Assembly (NCBI RefSeq): GCF_019904175.1
Contig: NZ_CP061913.1
Coordinates: forward strand, 8,122,001 to 8,186,000
Length of the DNA stretch: 64,000 bases
Direction: 5' to 3'
Source of the DNA: Dactylosporangium vinaceum
GTDB taxonomy: Bacteria; Actinomycetota; Actinomycetes; Mycobacteriales; Micromonosporaceae
Below, one piece after another: positions 25,932 through 38,461 of the stretch (position 1 is the stretch's first letter; every line of letters begins with the position of its first letter). Position numbers and translations under genes: made by a program. The notes below the pieces were generated by a model. It was not told the DNA's origin, searched no databases, and worked only from the letters and a program-made list of their open reading frames with translations.

Positions 25932-26020
25932 ATTGCGCAAGATTCCGCAACATTGCTGCCAATCGGCAATCTTGCGCGTTAACCGACTTCGTTGCGCAAT
26001 GGATACAGCACGTTGCGCAT
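25932..26020. promoter_or_regulatory. Cluster of TTGCGCAA-type sites in divergent intergenic region
   Basis: TTGCGCAA occurs at 25933-25940 and 25992-25999, TTGCGCG at 25972-25978, and TTGCGCAT at 26013-26020. GCGCAAGATT (25935-25944) and AATCTTGCGC (25968-25977) form a perfect inverted repeat. The cluster lies between the divergent HTH-DUF5753 and Crp/Fnr genes, so either product could bind. The same 10-mer recurs at 25046-25055 over the DUF397 start. Confidence 0.6.
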
Positions 26021-26068
26021 CCTGGAGCCCGCCGGGATGGCACGGCGGCCGCTGCCCGGGAGGTCGCG

Positions 26069-26755
26069 ATGGAACCGCTACCCGATCCGACGTACTGGGA
26101 TGATCTGACGACCGGCGCACAGGCAGCCCTCCTCGCGGCCGGCGAGATTGTCCGCATAGCTCCGCGCCGCCCGGTCCTGACTCCGGCAACCGAGCCGGGC
26201 GAGGTGTTCATCATCCGCCAGGGCCTGGTGAAGATCGTCGCCCGAGCCGGGTCCAAACAGGTGGTACTCGCGCTGCGCGGGCCCGGAGACATTCTGGGCG
26301 AGTCGGCCTGCCTCGACCGTAGGCCAGGCTCGTCCAGCGCGCTGGCAATCGGCTGGGTCGAGGTGCACCGCGTCACCCGGGAGCCGTTCGCCGACATCCT
26401 CGACCGTCATCCGGTCGTCCGCGACCAGATGGTGAAGACGGCCACGGCCCGGGCCCGGGAGAGCGGCCGTGACCGGGTGGCCGCCGCCACCATGAACGTG
26501 GCGCAGCGGCTGGCCCGTGTGCTGCTGAAGATCGCGCTGCGCTACGGGCTCCCATCCGACGACGGCGGCGTGACGATTCCCCGGCTGCCCGTGCCTGACC
26601 TCGCCGCGTACGTCGGCGGCGGCACCAGCTCGGTGGCCCGCGTGATCAAGAACTGGCGGGATCGCAGCATCCTCGCCACCAATCCGTACTCGATGACCGT
26701 CCACCGCCCAGACGACCTGCATCGCATCGTCGGCGCCGATGCGCCACCCTCATGA
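26069..26755 (+). CDS. Crp/Fnr-family transcriptional regulator
   Basis: A 228-residue protein with a cyclic-nucleotide-binding-like beta roll (residues about 15-135: 'VFIIRQGLVKIVARAGSKQV', 'GPGDILGESACLDRRPGSSS') and a C-terminal winged HTH ('LPVPDLAAYVGGGTSSVARV'). The 'GE-S/A' segment of the phosphate-binding cassette is present in part (GESACLDRRPGSS), but the canonical cAMP-binding Arg-Ser/Thr pattern is altered, so the ligand is uncertain. No Cys cluster, so not an Fnr oxygen sensor. GGGAGGT precedes the ATG. The next small membrane protein overlaps or nearly overlaps its stop. Confidence 0.88.
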   Translation: MEPLPDPTYWDDLTTGAQAALLAAGEIVRIAPRRPVLTPATEPGEVFIIRQGLVKIVARAGSKQVVLALRGPGDILGESACLDRRPGSSSALAIGWVEVHRVTREPFADILDRHPVVRDQMVKTATARARESGRDRVAAATMNVAQRLARVLLKIALRYGLPSDDGGVTIPRLPVPDLAAYVGGGTSSVARVIKNWRDRSILATNPYSMTVHRPDDLHRIVGADAPPS

Positions 26756-26766
26756 AGGAGCCCGCC

Positions 26767-26949
26767 GTGTCCAGACGACCTACCGAACCAGCCCCGGCTG
26801 AGCCCGGCCGGAGGCTTCCACTGCGCTGGGCGTTCATTCTCGGTGTCGCCGCTTTCGCCGGTGTCGCCGCCGAGTCCGTGGGCGGGCCGGCCGCCGGCAT
26901 CACGGCCGGCGCGATCATCGCCGGGCTGTTGCATGCGGTGCTGGACTGA
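26767..26949 (+). CDS. Small membrane protein
   Basis: A 60-residue protein with a basic/Pro-rich cytosolic N-terminus and two short hydrophobic helices ('WAFILGVAAFAGVAAESVGG' and 'GITAGAIIAGLLHAVLD'). GTG 26767 is preferred because AAGGAG precedes it by 6 nt; ATG 26752 overlaps the upstream stop (ATGA) and is also possible. It is in an operon with the Crp/Fnr regulator. Function unknown. Confidence 0.65.
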   Translation: MSRRPTEPAPAEPGRRLPLRWAFILGVAAFAGVAAESVGGPAAGITAGAIIAGLLHAVLD

Positions 26950-27257
26950 CCGGCCAAGCTCAGCACATCGTCCCGCCACACCCGCCGCGCGGCCGGCTCT
27001 CCTCCCGCTCCCGGCCGGCCGCCCAGCGACGACAGCCGGGCCACGGCGATCAGCTCGTCGGCGTACGGGGCCCGCCCTCCGCCGACCAGCTGCCGACAAA
27101 CGAGATCCAGCCGGTGCCGACCGGCCCGGCGGCCGTCCACAACACGGCGAAGACCAGACCGAAGCTCCAACCAACACTCGTCCCACGGGAACTGCCAGAC
27201 CAGGTTTCCGAGGTCGCGGCGAAGCTCAAGCCGCATCCTTGGGCGCCGGGGATGGCC
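26950..27257. other. Intergenic stretch without a confirmed gene
   Basis: A 308-bp gap between a small membrane protein gene and the end of the Clp gene. An open frame on the minus strand starts at 27236 with plausible residues ('LGNLVWQFPWDECWLELR'), but it runs on antisense through the small membrane protein, and its third-position GC is low; it may be a decayed gene fragment. No terminator or repeat was recognised. Confidence 0.35.
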
Positions 27258-29663
27258 CTATGCGGGAACCCGGGCAGGCTCCGCGGTCGTAGTGAAGGTC
27301 AGGCCGTGCTCCCCGATGTCGACGATCACTGTTGTGCCTGGGGTCAGGGTGCCGTCCAGGAGGAGGGTGGAGAGTTCCGTCTCCAGGTCTCGCTGGACGG
27401 CTCGGCGCAGGGGGCGGGCGCCCAGCTTCGGGTCGGTGCCGGAGGTGGCCAGGTGGAGGCGGGCGGTGTCGGTGACTGTCAGGGTGATGCCGCGGGCGTC
27501 CAGTTCGAGGGTGACGCGGGTCAGGTGGTGGTCGACTATTGCCAGCAGTTGCTGCGTTGTCAGTGGGTGGAAGACCAGGACCTCGTCGATGCGGTTCAGG
27601 AACTCGGGGCGGAAGTGGCGGTCCAGGTCTCGGGCCACGGCTGTCGTCGCCGGCGCCTGCGGGTCGGTGGTGCGGCCGGCCACGTCGGTGGCGAAGGCCG
27701 GGCGAGTCGCGGTGGAAGCCGGCGAGGTCGCGGTGGTGGAGGCCGGAGAAGTCGTGGTCAGGGCCTGCGTGGTGGTGAAGGCCGGGGGCGTCATGGTGAA
27801 GCCGGCCGGCGTGGTGGCGGTGCCCAGGTTGGTGGTCAGGATGACGATCGTGTGGCGGAAGTCGGTGCGGCGGCCCTGGGCGTCGGTCAGATGGCCGTCC
27901 TCCAGGATCTGCAGCAGGGTGTTGAAGACGTCGGGGTGGGCCTTCTCGATCTCGTCGAACAGGATGACCGAGAAGGGGCGGCGGCGGACCCGTTCGGTGA
28001 GGTGGCCGCCCTCGTCGTGGCCCACGTAGCCGGGCGGGGCGCCGATCAGGCGGGCGACGGTGTGGTGGTCGTGGTACTCCGACATGTCCAGCTGGATCAG
28101 CGCGTCCTCGGTGCCGAAGAGGTGCTCGGCCAGGGCCTTGGCCAGGGACGACTTCCCGACGCCGGAGGGGCCCGCGAAGATGAAGCTCGCCGTCGGGCGC
28201 TTCGGGTCGGACAGGCCCGTGCGGGCCCGGCGGATCGCCGCGGCGACCGCGCGCACCGCGTGGGCCTGGCCCACCACCCGGCGGTGCAGGGAGGACTCCA
28301 GGGCCAGCAGGCGGGTCGCCTCGTCGGCCGACAGCTCGCCCACCGGAATGCCGGTCCAGGCGGCCAGGACCTCGGCGATGTGCCCGCGGTCGACCAGGGA
28401 AGCCGGGGAGGCCGGGGCGTCCGGGGAGGCCGGGGAGGAGCCGGACGCGGCGAGCGCGGCCAGCGCGGCCCGCGCCCCCGACTCGTCGAGCAGGTCGATG
28501 GCCTTGTCCGGCAGGCGGCGGTCGGGCACGTAGCGGTCGGACAGGGTGACGGCGGCGGTCAGGGCGTCGTCGGTGTAGGTGACGCCGTGGTGCGACTCGT
28601 AGCCGGCGCGCAGGCCGTGCAGGATGGAGATCGACTCCGGTACCGTCGGCGCCTCCACCACCACCGCCTGGAACCGGCGGTCCAGGGCTCCGTCGCGGGT
28701 GATGTATCGGCGGTACTCCTCCGTCGTCGTCGCGCCGATCGTCTGCAGCTCCCCCCGGGCCAGCAGCGGCTTCAGCAGGGAGGCGGCGTCGATGGCGCCC
28801 TCCGCGGCCCCGGCGCCGACCAGGGTGTGGATCTCGTCGATGAAGAGGATGACGTCGCCCCGCGTGCGGATCTCCTTGATGACCTTGCGCAGGCGCTCCT
28901 CGAAGTCGCCCCGGTAACGGGAGCCGGCCACCAGCGAGCCCAGGTCCAGGGAGTAGACGCTGCGGCCGGCCAGCGACGGCGGGACCTCGCCGGCCGCGAT
29001 GCGCTGGGCCAAGCCCTCGACGACGGCCGTCTTGCCCACGCCGGGGTCGCCAGTCAGGATCGGGTTGTTCTTGCGGCGGCACGTGAGGATCTGCACGACC
29101 CGCTCGATCTCGACGGCGCGGCCGATCACCGGGTCCAGTGCGCCGTTGCGGGCGTCGGCCGTCAGGTCGTGGCCGAATTGGTCGAGGGTCGGCGACGCAG
29201 CGGGCGCGGCCGGGGCGGCCGCCGACGGGTGCCCGGTCAGGCCGTCCATGATCTGGGCCCGCAGCGCGTTGGGAGCGGCGCCCAGGCGGATCATGACCTG
29301 GGCCGCCGTGCCCTCGCCGTCGCGGATCAGGCCGAGCAGGATGTGCTCGGTGCAGACGTGGTTGTGGCCCAGCCGCAGCGACTCGCGCAGTGCCAGCTCC
29401 AGGATCTTCTTGGCCCGCGGGGTGAACGGGATGTGGGCGACCGGGGCGACCGAGCCCAGCCCGACGATCTCCTCGACCTCGCGGCGGGCCGCCTCCAGGG
29501 TGACGCCCAGGCCGCGCAGGGCGGCCGCGGCCACGCCGTCGCCCTCCATGAGCAGGCCGAGCAGCAGGTGCTCGGAGCCGAGGTAGTTGTGGTTGAGGGT
29601 GCGGGCGGACTCCTGGGCCATCAGGACGACCCGGCGGGCCCGGTCCGTGAAACGCTCGAACAC
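27258..29663 (-). CDS. Atypical ClpC/ClpA-type AAA+ unfoldase
   Basis: An 801-residue Hsp100 protein. Clp-N repeats (1-145) are followed by AAA+ module D1 (Walker A about 205-212, Walker B 'LFIDEI' about 273-278) and module D2 (Walker A about 498-505 'GPSGVGKS', Walker B 'ILFDEI', sensor TTN about 610-612, 'FRPEFLNRID' Arg-finger region 684-693). Two departures from ClpC: the coiled-coil middle domain is replaced by about 25 Ala/Ser/Pro residues (401-424), and a 64-residue Thr/Ala/Pro-rich segment (615-678) occupies the place of the ClpP-docking loop. GTG 29663 follows GGGAAGG and gives the family N-terminus 'VFERFTDRARRVV'. Likely a second, specialised Clp besides the housekeeping ClpC. Confidence 0.9.
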   Translation of the reverse strand: MFERFTDRARRVVLMAQESARTLNHNYLGSEHLLLGLLMEGDGVAAAALRGLGVTLEAARREVEEIVGLGSVAPVAHIPFTPRAKKILELALRESLRLGHNHVCTEHILLGLIRDGEGTAAQVMIRLGAAPNALRAQIMDGLTGHPSAAAPAAPAASPTLDQFGHDLTADARNGALDPVIGRAVEIERVVQILTCRRKNNPILTGDPGVGKTAVVEGLAQRIAAGEVPPSLAGRSVYSLDLGSLVAGSRYRGDFEERLRKVIKEIRTRGDVILFIDEIHTLVGAGAAEGAIDAASLLKPLLARGELQTIGATTTEEYRRYITRDGALDRRFQAVVVEAPTVPESISILHGLRAGYESHHGVTYTDDALTAAVTLSDRYVPDRRLPDKAIDLLDESGARAALAALAASGSSPASPDAPASPASLVDRGHIAEVLAAWTGIPVGELSADEATRLLALESSLHRRVVGQAHAVRAVAAAIRRARTGLSDPKRPTASFIFAGPSGVGKSSLAKALAEHLFGTEDALIQLDMSEYHDHHTVARLIGAPPGYVGHDEGGHLTERVRRRPFSVILFDEIEKAHPDVFNTLLQILEDGHLTDAQGRRTDFRHTIVILTTNLGTATTPAGFTMTPPAFTTTQALTTTSPASTTATSPASTATRPAFATDVAGRTTDPQAPATTAVARDLDRHFRPEFLNRIDEVLVFHPLTTQQLLAIVDHHLTRVTLELDARGITLTVTDTARLHLATSGTDPKLGARPLRRAVQRDLETELSTLLLDGTLTPGTTVIVDIGEHGLTFTTTAEPARVPA

Positions 29664-29850
29664 AGCGACGCCTTCCCGGGCGGGCGACGATCCGCACCCG
29701 CCCTCGCACGAAGCAACACGAAGGAGGATGCGCTGAGTCGAAGCCTCTTGGCCCGGTGGGCGCGGGTGGGCGCGACCACCCCGAAACCAAGATAACGCCA
29801 CAAGCGCCCCCGGTCGTTCCGCTCTCAGCGAAGCGGGGTGATACAAGAAC

Positions 29851-30621
29851 GTGGTGACGGCAACGACGCTGTTCCAACGCACCACGGGCCCCCTCGGCGC
29901 GCCCTTCCTGCTGCTCGGCGGCTCGCTGGGCAGCAACCTCGACATGTGGAAGCCCCAGTTGCCGCGCTTCGGGGACCGGCTGCGGGTAGTGCGCTACGAC
30001 CACCGGGGACACGGCGGCTCACCGATCGGCCCCGGCGGGTACGGCATCCAGGATCTCGGCCGCGATGTGCTGGCGATGATGGACCGGCTCGGGATCGAGC
30101 GGGCCTCCTACTGCGGCTCTTCGCTCGGCGGCATGGTCGGCCTCTGGCTGGCCGCGCACGCGCCCGAGCGCATCGAGCGGCTCGTCGTCATCGCGACCTC
30201 GGCCCACCAGCCGCCGGCCGAGGGCTGGCTGGAGCGGGCCCGGCAGGTGCGGGCAATGGGGATGGAGCCGGTCGCCGACGCGGTGCTCGGCCGGTGGTTC
30301 ACGCCCCGGTTCCGGGCCGCGCTCCCGGCCCGGGTGGCGCCGTACCGGGCGATGATCGCCGCCTGCCCGGCCGAGGGCTACGCGGGCGGGTGCGAGGCGA
30401 TCGCCGCCATGGACCTGCGCGCCGACCTGGTCCGCATCACCGCCCCCACGCTCGTCATCGCGGGGGCGGACGACCCGGCCACGCCCCCGGAGCACGGTGA
30501 GCTGATCAAGCGGCAGACGATGAAGAGCCGGTTAGTGGTGGTACCGAACGCCGCCCATCTGGCGAACGTGGAGCAGCCGGAGGCCATCTCCCAGCTCATC
30601 ACCGATCATGTGATCGACTGA
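29851..30621 (+). CDS. Alpha/beta hydrolase, 3-oxoadipate enol-lactonase-like
   Basis: A 256-residue alpha/beta-hydrolase. The nucleophile elbow is 'YCGSSLGGMVG' (Ser), the acid is the Asp in 'VIAGADDPATPP', and the His is in 'VPNAAHLANVEQPE'. 'VVRYDHRGHGGS' is the oxyanion-side motif. Overall it resembles PcaD/CatD enol-lactonases, but no other protocatechuate genes are near, so the substrate is uncertain. GTG at 29851 or 29854. The 3' end overlaps glgA's 3' end by 16 nt (convergent). Confidence 0.85.
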   Translation: MVTATTLFQRTTGPLGAPFLLLGGSLGSNLDMWKPQLPRFGDRLRVVRYDHRGHGGSPIGPGGYGIQDLGRDVLAMMDRLGIERASYCGSSLGGMVGLWLAAHAPERIERLVVIATSAHQPPAEGWLERARQVRAMGMEPVADAVLGRWFTPRFRAALPARVAPYRAMIAACPAEGYAGGCEAIAAMDLRADLVRITAPTLVIAGADDPATPPEHGELIKRQTMKSRLVVVPNAAHLANVEQPEAISQLITDHVID

Positions 30622-31790
30622 TACACGGCCAGGGTCCGGTCGGCGATCGCCGCCCACGAGAAGTGGTCGACGGCCCGCTGCCGCCCGGCCCGCCCGAACG
30701 CCGCCGCCCGGGCCGGGTCCCCCAGCAGGGCCGTCATCGCGTCGGCGAGGTCGGCCACGAACCGGTCCGGGTCCAGCGGGGTGCCGGAGCCGTCCGGGAC
30801 CTGCTCGATCGGGACCAGCAGGCCGGTCTCCCGGTCGGCGACGACCTCGGGGATGCCGCCGGTCGCCGTGGCCACCACCGCGGTCTGGCAGGCCATGGCC
30901 TCCAGGTTGACGATGCCCATCGGCTCGTAGATCGACGGGCAGACGAACAGCGTCGCGTGCGTCAGGACCTGGATGACCTCGCGCTTCGGCAGCATCTCCT
31001 GCACCCAGACGACGCCGGTGCGGGTCGCCTTGAGCTCGTCGGCCAGGGCGGTGACCTCGGCCGCGATCTCGGGTGTGTCGGGCGCGCCGGCCAGCAGGAC
31101 GAGCTGGGTGTCGGCCGGCAGCGAGCGGGCGGCCCGCAGCAGGTACGGCAGCCCCTTCTGCCTGGTGATCCGCCCGACGTAGACGACGCTCGGCTTCAGC
31201 GGGTCGATCCCGAGGCGCTCCAGGACGTCGATCGAGCTGTCGGGTGCGTACTGCGCGGTGTCGATGCCGTTGTAGACGACGTGCACCTTGTCGGGGTCCA
31301 CGTCCGGGTAGGCCCGCAGGACGTCGGCCTTCATGCCGGCCGAGACGGCGATGACCGCGTCGGCCGCCTCGATGGCGGTGCGCTCGGCCCAGGACGAGAG
31401 CGCGTAGCCGCCGCCGAGCTGCTCGGCCTTCCACGGGCGCAGCGGCTCCAGGCTGTGGGTGGTGACGACGTGCGGTACCCCGTGCAGGAGCTTCGCCACG
31501 TGCCCGGCCAGGTTGGCATACCAGGTATGGCTGTGCACGACGTCGGCGCCGGCGCACCCGGCCGCCATCTCGAGGTCGACGCCCAGGGTGCGCAGGGCGG
31601 CATTGGCCCCGGCCAGTCCGGCCGGGTCGGGGTAGCCCGTCACGCCGGCCTCGTCGCGGGGCGCGCCGAAGCAGTGCACCCGGACGTCCAGCGGCAGGTT
31701 GCGAAGTTCGCGGGCCAGGTACTCCAGGTGGACACCGGCGCCGCCGTAGACGTCCGGCGGGTACTCTCGGGTGAGTAGATCTACGCGCAC
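30606..31790 (-). CDS. glgA: ADP-glucose-dependent glycogen/maltose-1-phosphate synthase (GT4)
   Basis: A 394-residue GT-B fold, family 4 glycosyltransferase starting 'MRVDLLTREYPPDVYGGAGV', which matches the actinobacterial GlgA/GlgM group (mycobacterial Rv1212c). The C-terminal half carries 'VVYVGRITRQKGLPYLLRAA' and the nucleotide-binding 'VCPSIYEPMGIVNLEAMACQ' with the conserved Glu pair. In mycobacteria this enzyme mainly makes maltose-1-phosphate from ADP-glucose and glucose-1-phosphate (GlgM), feeding GlgE, rather than elongating glycogen. It is divergent from glgC, which supplies ADP-glucose. Cytosolic. Confidence 0.93.
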   Translation of the reverse strand: MRVDLLTREYPPDVYGGAGVHLEYLARELRNLPLDVRVHCFGAPRDEAGVTGYPDPAGLAGANAALRTLGVDLEMAAGCAGADVVHSHTWYANLAGHVAKLLHGVPHVVTTHSLEPLRPWKAEQLGGGYALSSWAERTAIEAADAVIAVSAGMKADVLRAYPDVDPDKVHVVYNGIDTAQYAPDSSIDVLERLGIDPLKPSVVYVGRITRQKGLPYLLRAARSLPADTQLVLLAGAPDTPEIAAEVTALADELKATRTGVVWVQEMLPKREVIQVLTHATLFVCPSIYEPMGIVNLEAMACQTAVVATATGGIPEVVADRETGLLVPIEQVPDGSGTPLDPDRFVADLADAMTALLGDPARAAAFGRAGRQRAVDHFSWAAIADRTLAVYQSIT

Positions 31791-31852
31791 ACCCCAAACA
31801 CTAAATGCTGTTCGTCTGGCGCAACACGCCGGACACGTTTAGCGTCTGGCCC

Positions 31853-33106
31853 ATGGCTGCCAAGAACGTCCTCGCGATCGTCCTCGCCGGAGGCGAGGGC
31901 AAGCGGCTGATGCCTCTGACCACGGATCGCGCCAAGCCCGCGGTGCCGTTCGGCGGCATCTACCGCCTGATCGACTTCGTCCTGTCGAACCTGGCCAACG
32001 GCGGCTATCTGAAGATGGTCGTGCTGACCCAGTACAAGTCGCACTCCCTCGACCGGCACGTGACGAAGACGTGGCGGATGTCGACGCTGCTCGGCAACTA
32101 CGTGACGCCGGTGCCGGCCCAGCAGCGGCTCGGCCCGCGCTGGTTCGCCGGGTCGGCCGACGCCATCTACCAGAGCCTGAACCTGATCAACGACGAGCGC
32201 CCGGACTACGTCATCGTCTTCGGCGCCGATCACATCTACCGGATGGACCCCGAGCAGATGATGCGCCAGCACATCGAGTCGGGCGCGGCCGCGACGGTCG
32301 CCGGCATCCGCCAGCCGCTGGCGATGGCCGACCAGTTCGGCGTGATCGAGGTCGGCGAGAATCCTGGTGGCGTCGGGAACAGCCGCCAGATCAGCGCCTT
32401 CCGGGAGAAGCCGAAGGACGCGAAGGGCCTGGCCGACAGCCCCGGCGAGATCTACGCGTCGATGGGCAACTACGTGTTCACCACCGACGCGCTCATCGAC
32501 GCGGTGAGCCGCGACGCGCAGGACGCGTCGAGCAAGCACGACATGGGCGGCAACATCATCCCGTACTTCGTGGAGAAGAACGACGCCGCCGTGTACGACT
32601 TCAGCACGAACGTGGTGCCGGGCAGCTCGGAGCGCGACCGCGGCTACTGGCGCGACGTCGGGACCCTCGACTCGTACTACGAGGCGAACATGGACCTCAT
32701 AGCGGTGCAGCCGGTCTTCAACCTGTACAACTACGACTGGCCGATCCTCACCGGCAACACCCCGTGGCCGCCGGCGAAGTTCGTGCACGGCTGGGGCGAG
32801 CGGGTCGGCCGGGCGATCGGCTCGATGATCTCCCCCGGGGCCGTGATCTCCGGCGCGCTCGTCGAGAACTCGGTCGTCTCGCCGAACGTGAAGGTGCACT
32901 CCTGGGCCCACGTCGAGGGCTCGGTGATCATGGAGGGCGTCGACATCGGCCGCCACGCCGTGGTGCGCAACGCCATCCTCGACAAGAACGTGATCGTCCC
33001 CGAAGGCGCCGAGATCGGCGTCGACCTGGAGCGGGACCGGCAACGGTTCACGGTCTCCGAAGGGGGCATCGTCGTGGTGGGCAAGGGTCAGCGCGTCGAA
33101 CCCTGA
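31853..33106 (+). CDS. glgC: Glucose-1-phosphate adenylyltransferase
   Basis: A 417-residue ADP-glucose pyrophosphorylase: 'VLAIVLAGGEGKRLMPLT' is the nucleotidyltransferase signature, 'DRAKPAVPFGG' the catalytic/regulatory segment, 'GADHIYRMD' the metal-binding Asp region, and the C-terminal third is a left-handed beta-helix with hexapeptide-like turns ('GSMISPGAVISGALVENSVV'). ATG 31853 has a -10-like TAGCGT 7 nt before it, so the mRNA may be leaderless. It supplies ADP-glucose for the divergent glgA/glgM product. Confidence 0.95.
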   Translation: MAAKNVLAIVLAGGEGKRLMPLTTDRAKPAVPFGGIYRLIDFVLSNLANGGYLKMVVLTQYKSHSLDRHVTKTWRMSTLLGNYVTPVPAQQRLGPRWFAGSADAIYQSLNLINDERPDYVIVFGADHIYRMDPEQMMRQHIESGAAATVAGIRQPLAMADQFGVIEVGENPGGVGNSRQISAFREKPKDAKGLADSPGEIYASMGNYVFTTDALIDAVSRDAQDASSKHDMGGNIIPYFVEKNDAAVYDFSTNVVPGSSERDRGYWRDVGTLDSYYEANMDLIAVQPVFNLYNYDWPILTGNTPWPPAKFVHGWGERVGRAIGSMISPGAVISGALVENSVVSPNVKVHSWAHVEGSVIMEGVDIGRHAVVRNAILDKNVIVPEGAEIGVDLERDRQRFTVSEGGIVVVGKGQRVEP

Positions 33107-33160
33107 CAAATACCAAGACGAGCCCTGCAGGCTCCCGGACAATTCGATACGGTGAGGATC

Positions 33161-35284
<2,124 letters not shown>

Positions 35285-35325
35285 TCCCGCACCGGGGCCG
35301 ACGGGCAGCAAGGTAGGTACAGAGC

Positions 35326-35414
35326 ATGAGCGGTACGGAGCGCAGCGGAGTGGCCGCGAAACATCGGCGCAGTTTCCGGCTCGGGCCGACGCCGGAGCCT
35401 GCGGAGGTGGCGGC

Positions 35415-35418
<4 letters not shown>
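35326..35418 (+). CDS. Candidate 30-codon upstream ORF coupled to treS
   Basis: ATG 35326 opens a 30-codon frame ('MSGTERSGVAAKHRRSF...') whose TGA overlaps the ATG of treS (ATGA at 35415-35418). A GGTAGG lies about 9 nt before its start. Positively charged and short, it has no recognised domain. The overlap suggests translational coupling or a leader peptide, but expression is not shown. Confidence 0.4.
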
Positions 35419-37115
<1,697 letters not shown>

Positions 37116-37132
37116 CCGGAGAGGTGATGAGA

Positions 37133-38461
37133 ATGGCCATGACTTCTCTGCCGTTCACCGATTGGCTGCCGCATCAGCGGTGGTACGCGGGGCGCACCCG
37201 CACGTTGACGCACGTCGAGCCGGCCGTGGTCACCCACCTGCCCGACGGGCTGGACCACGTGCTGCTCGACGCGCACTACGAAGACGGCGGGTCGGAGCGC
37301 TACCAGGTATTCGTCGGCTGGAACCTCGACGTGGCCGCAGAGCTGTCGGCGGCCGCCCTCATCGGCGCCGACGGCGACCGCACCGCCTCCGACGCCCTCT
37401 ACGACGAGCACTCCGCCCAACGGATCCTCGCCCTCATCGACACCGGCGCGGTCGTCGAGGCGGTGCGGTTCATCCCCGAGCCCGGGGTCGCGCTGCCGGT
37501 CGACGCGCCGGCCCGGATCACCGGGGCCGAGCAGAGCAACAGCAGCGTCGTGTTCGACACCGCGGCGATCCTCAAGGTCTTCCGCCGGGTCACGCCCGGC
37601 ACCAACCCCGACCTCGAGCTCAACCGCGTCCTGGCCCGCGCCGGCTGCCCGAACGTGGCCCGGCTGCTCGGCGCGATCGAGCAGGACGACCTGGCCCTGG
37701 CCATGGTGACCGAATACGCGCAGAACTCGGCCGAGGGCTGGGCCATGGCCACGACGAGCGCCCGCGACCTCTACGCCGAGCACGACCTCAACCCGGAGGA
37801 CGTCGGCGGCGACTTCGCCGGCGAGTCCAACCGGCTCGGCGAGGCGGTCGCCCACGTGCACCGGACCCTCGCCGACGAGCTCGGCACCCAGAGCGCGGCC
37901 CCGCCGGTCGAGGCGATGCTGGCCCGGCTCGACACCGCGCTGGCCGTGGTGCCCGATCTGCGGCCCATGGCCGGGGACATCGCGGCACTGTTCCGCTCGC
38001 TCGGCGAGGAGCCGGTGCGTACCCAGCGCATCCACGGGGATCTGCACCTCGGACAGGTGCTGCGCACCCCGGAGTCGTGGCTGCTCATCGACTTCGAGGG
38101 CGAGCCCGGCGTGCCGGTGCAGGAGCGTCTGCGGCCGGACTCCGCGCTGCGGGATGTCGCCGGCATGCTGCGCTCCTACGAATACGCGGCCCATCAGCTG
38201 CTGCTCGGCCAGGAGGACGACGATGAGCTCGCCCGCCGGGCCCGGCAATGGGTCGAGCGTAACCGGGACGCATTCTGCGACGGTTATGCTGCCGCCGCTG
38301 GATACGACCCGCGGGACGACCAGGCGCTGCTGCGCGCCTACGAGCTGGACAAGGCCGTCTACGAGAGCGCCTACGAGGCGCGCTACCGGCCCGGCTGGCT
38401 GCGCATCCCCCTGCAGTCGATCGAGCGCATGGTGAACGGCTCCGACCTGACGACAAGGTGA
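37133..38461 (+). CDS. mak: Maltokinase (Pep2/Mak)
   Basis: A 442-residue protein-kinase-like fold enzyme. The N-terminal cap starts 'WLPHQRWYAGRTRTL', diagnostic of Mak; the kinase core includes 'SSVVFDTAAILKVFRRV', the catalytic 'RIHGDLHLGQVLRT' and 'LLIDFEGEPGVPVQERL' with the metal-binding Asp. It makes maltose-1-phosphate from maltose and ATP for GlgE. ATG 37133 is chosen from three close in-frame ATGs (37127, 37133, 37139) because AGAGG lies 8 nt upstream. It overlaps glgB by 4 nt. Confidence 0.93.
   Translation: MAMTSLPFTDWLPHQRWYAGRTRTLTHVEPAVVTHLPDGLDHVLLDAHYEDGGSERYQVFVGWNLDVAAELSAAALIGADGDRTASDALYDEHSAQRILALIDTGAVVEAVRFIPEPGVALPVDAPARITGAEQSNSSVVFDTAAILKVFRRVTPGTNPDLELNRVLARAGCPNVARLLGAIEQDDLALAMVTEYAQNSAEGWAMATTSARDLYAEHDLNPEDVGGDFAGESNRLGEAVAHVHRTLADELGTQSAAPPVEAMLARLDTALAVVPDLRPMAGDIAALFRSLGEEPVRTQRIHGDLHLGQVLRTPESWLLIDFEGEPGVPVQERLRPDSALRDVAGMLRSYEYAAHQLLLGQEDDDELARRARQWVERNRDAFCDGYAAAAGYDPRDDQALLRAYELDKAVYESAYEARYRPGWLRIPLQSIERMVNGSDLTTR

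Noticed and set aside
27114..29795. 893-residue open frame on the plus strand
   Set aside because: Antisense to the Clp ATPase gene; sequence is Gly/Arg/Gln-rich without motifs.
29664..29850. HspR/HAIR-type operator upstream of the Clp gene
   Set aside because: No CTTGAGT-N7-ACTCAAG-like inverted repeat was found.
31775..31784. GTAGATCTAC palindrome at the glgA/glgC divergent region
   Set aside because: It lies within the first codons of glgA (Arg-Val-Asp-Leu) and a 10-bp palindrome is not exceptional.
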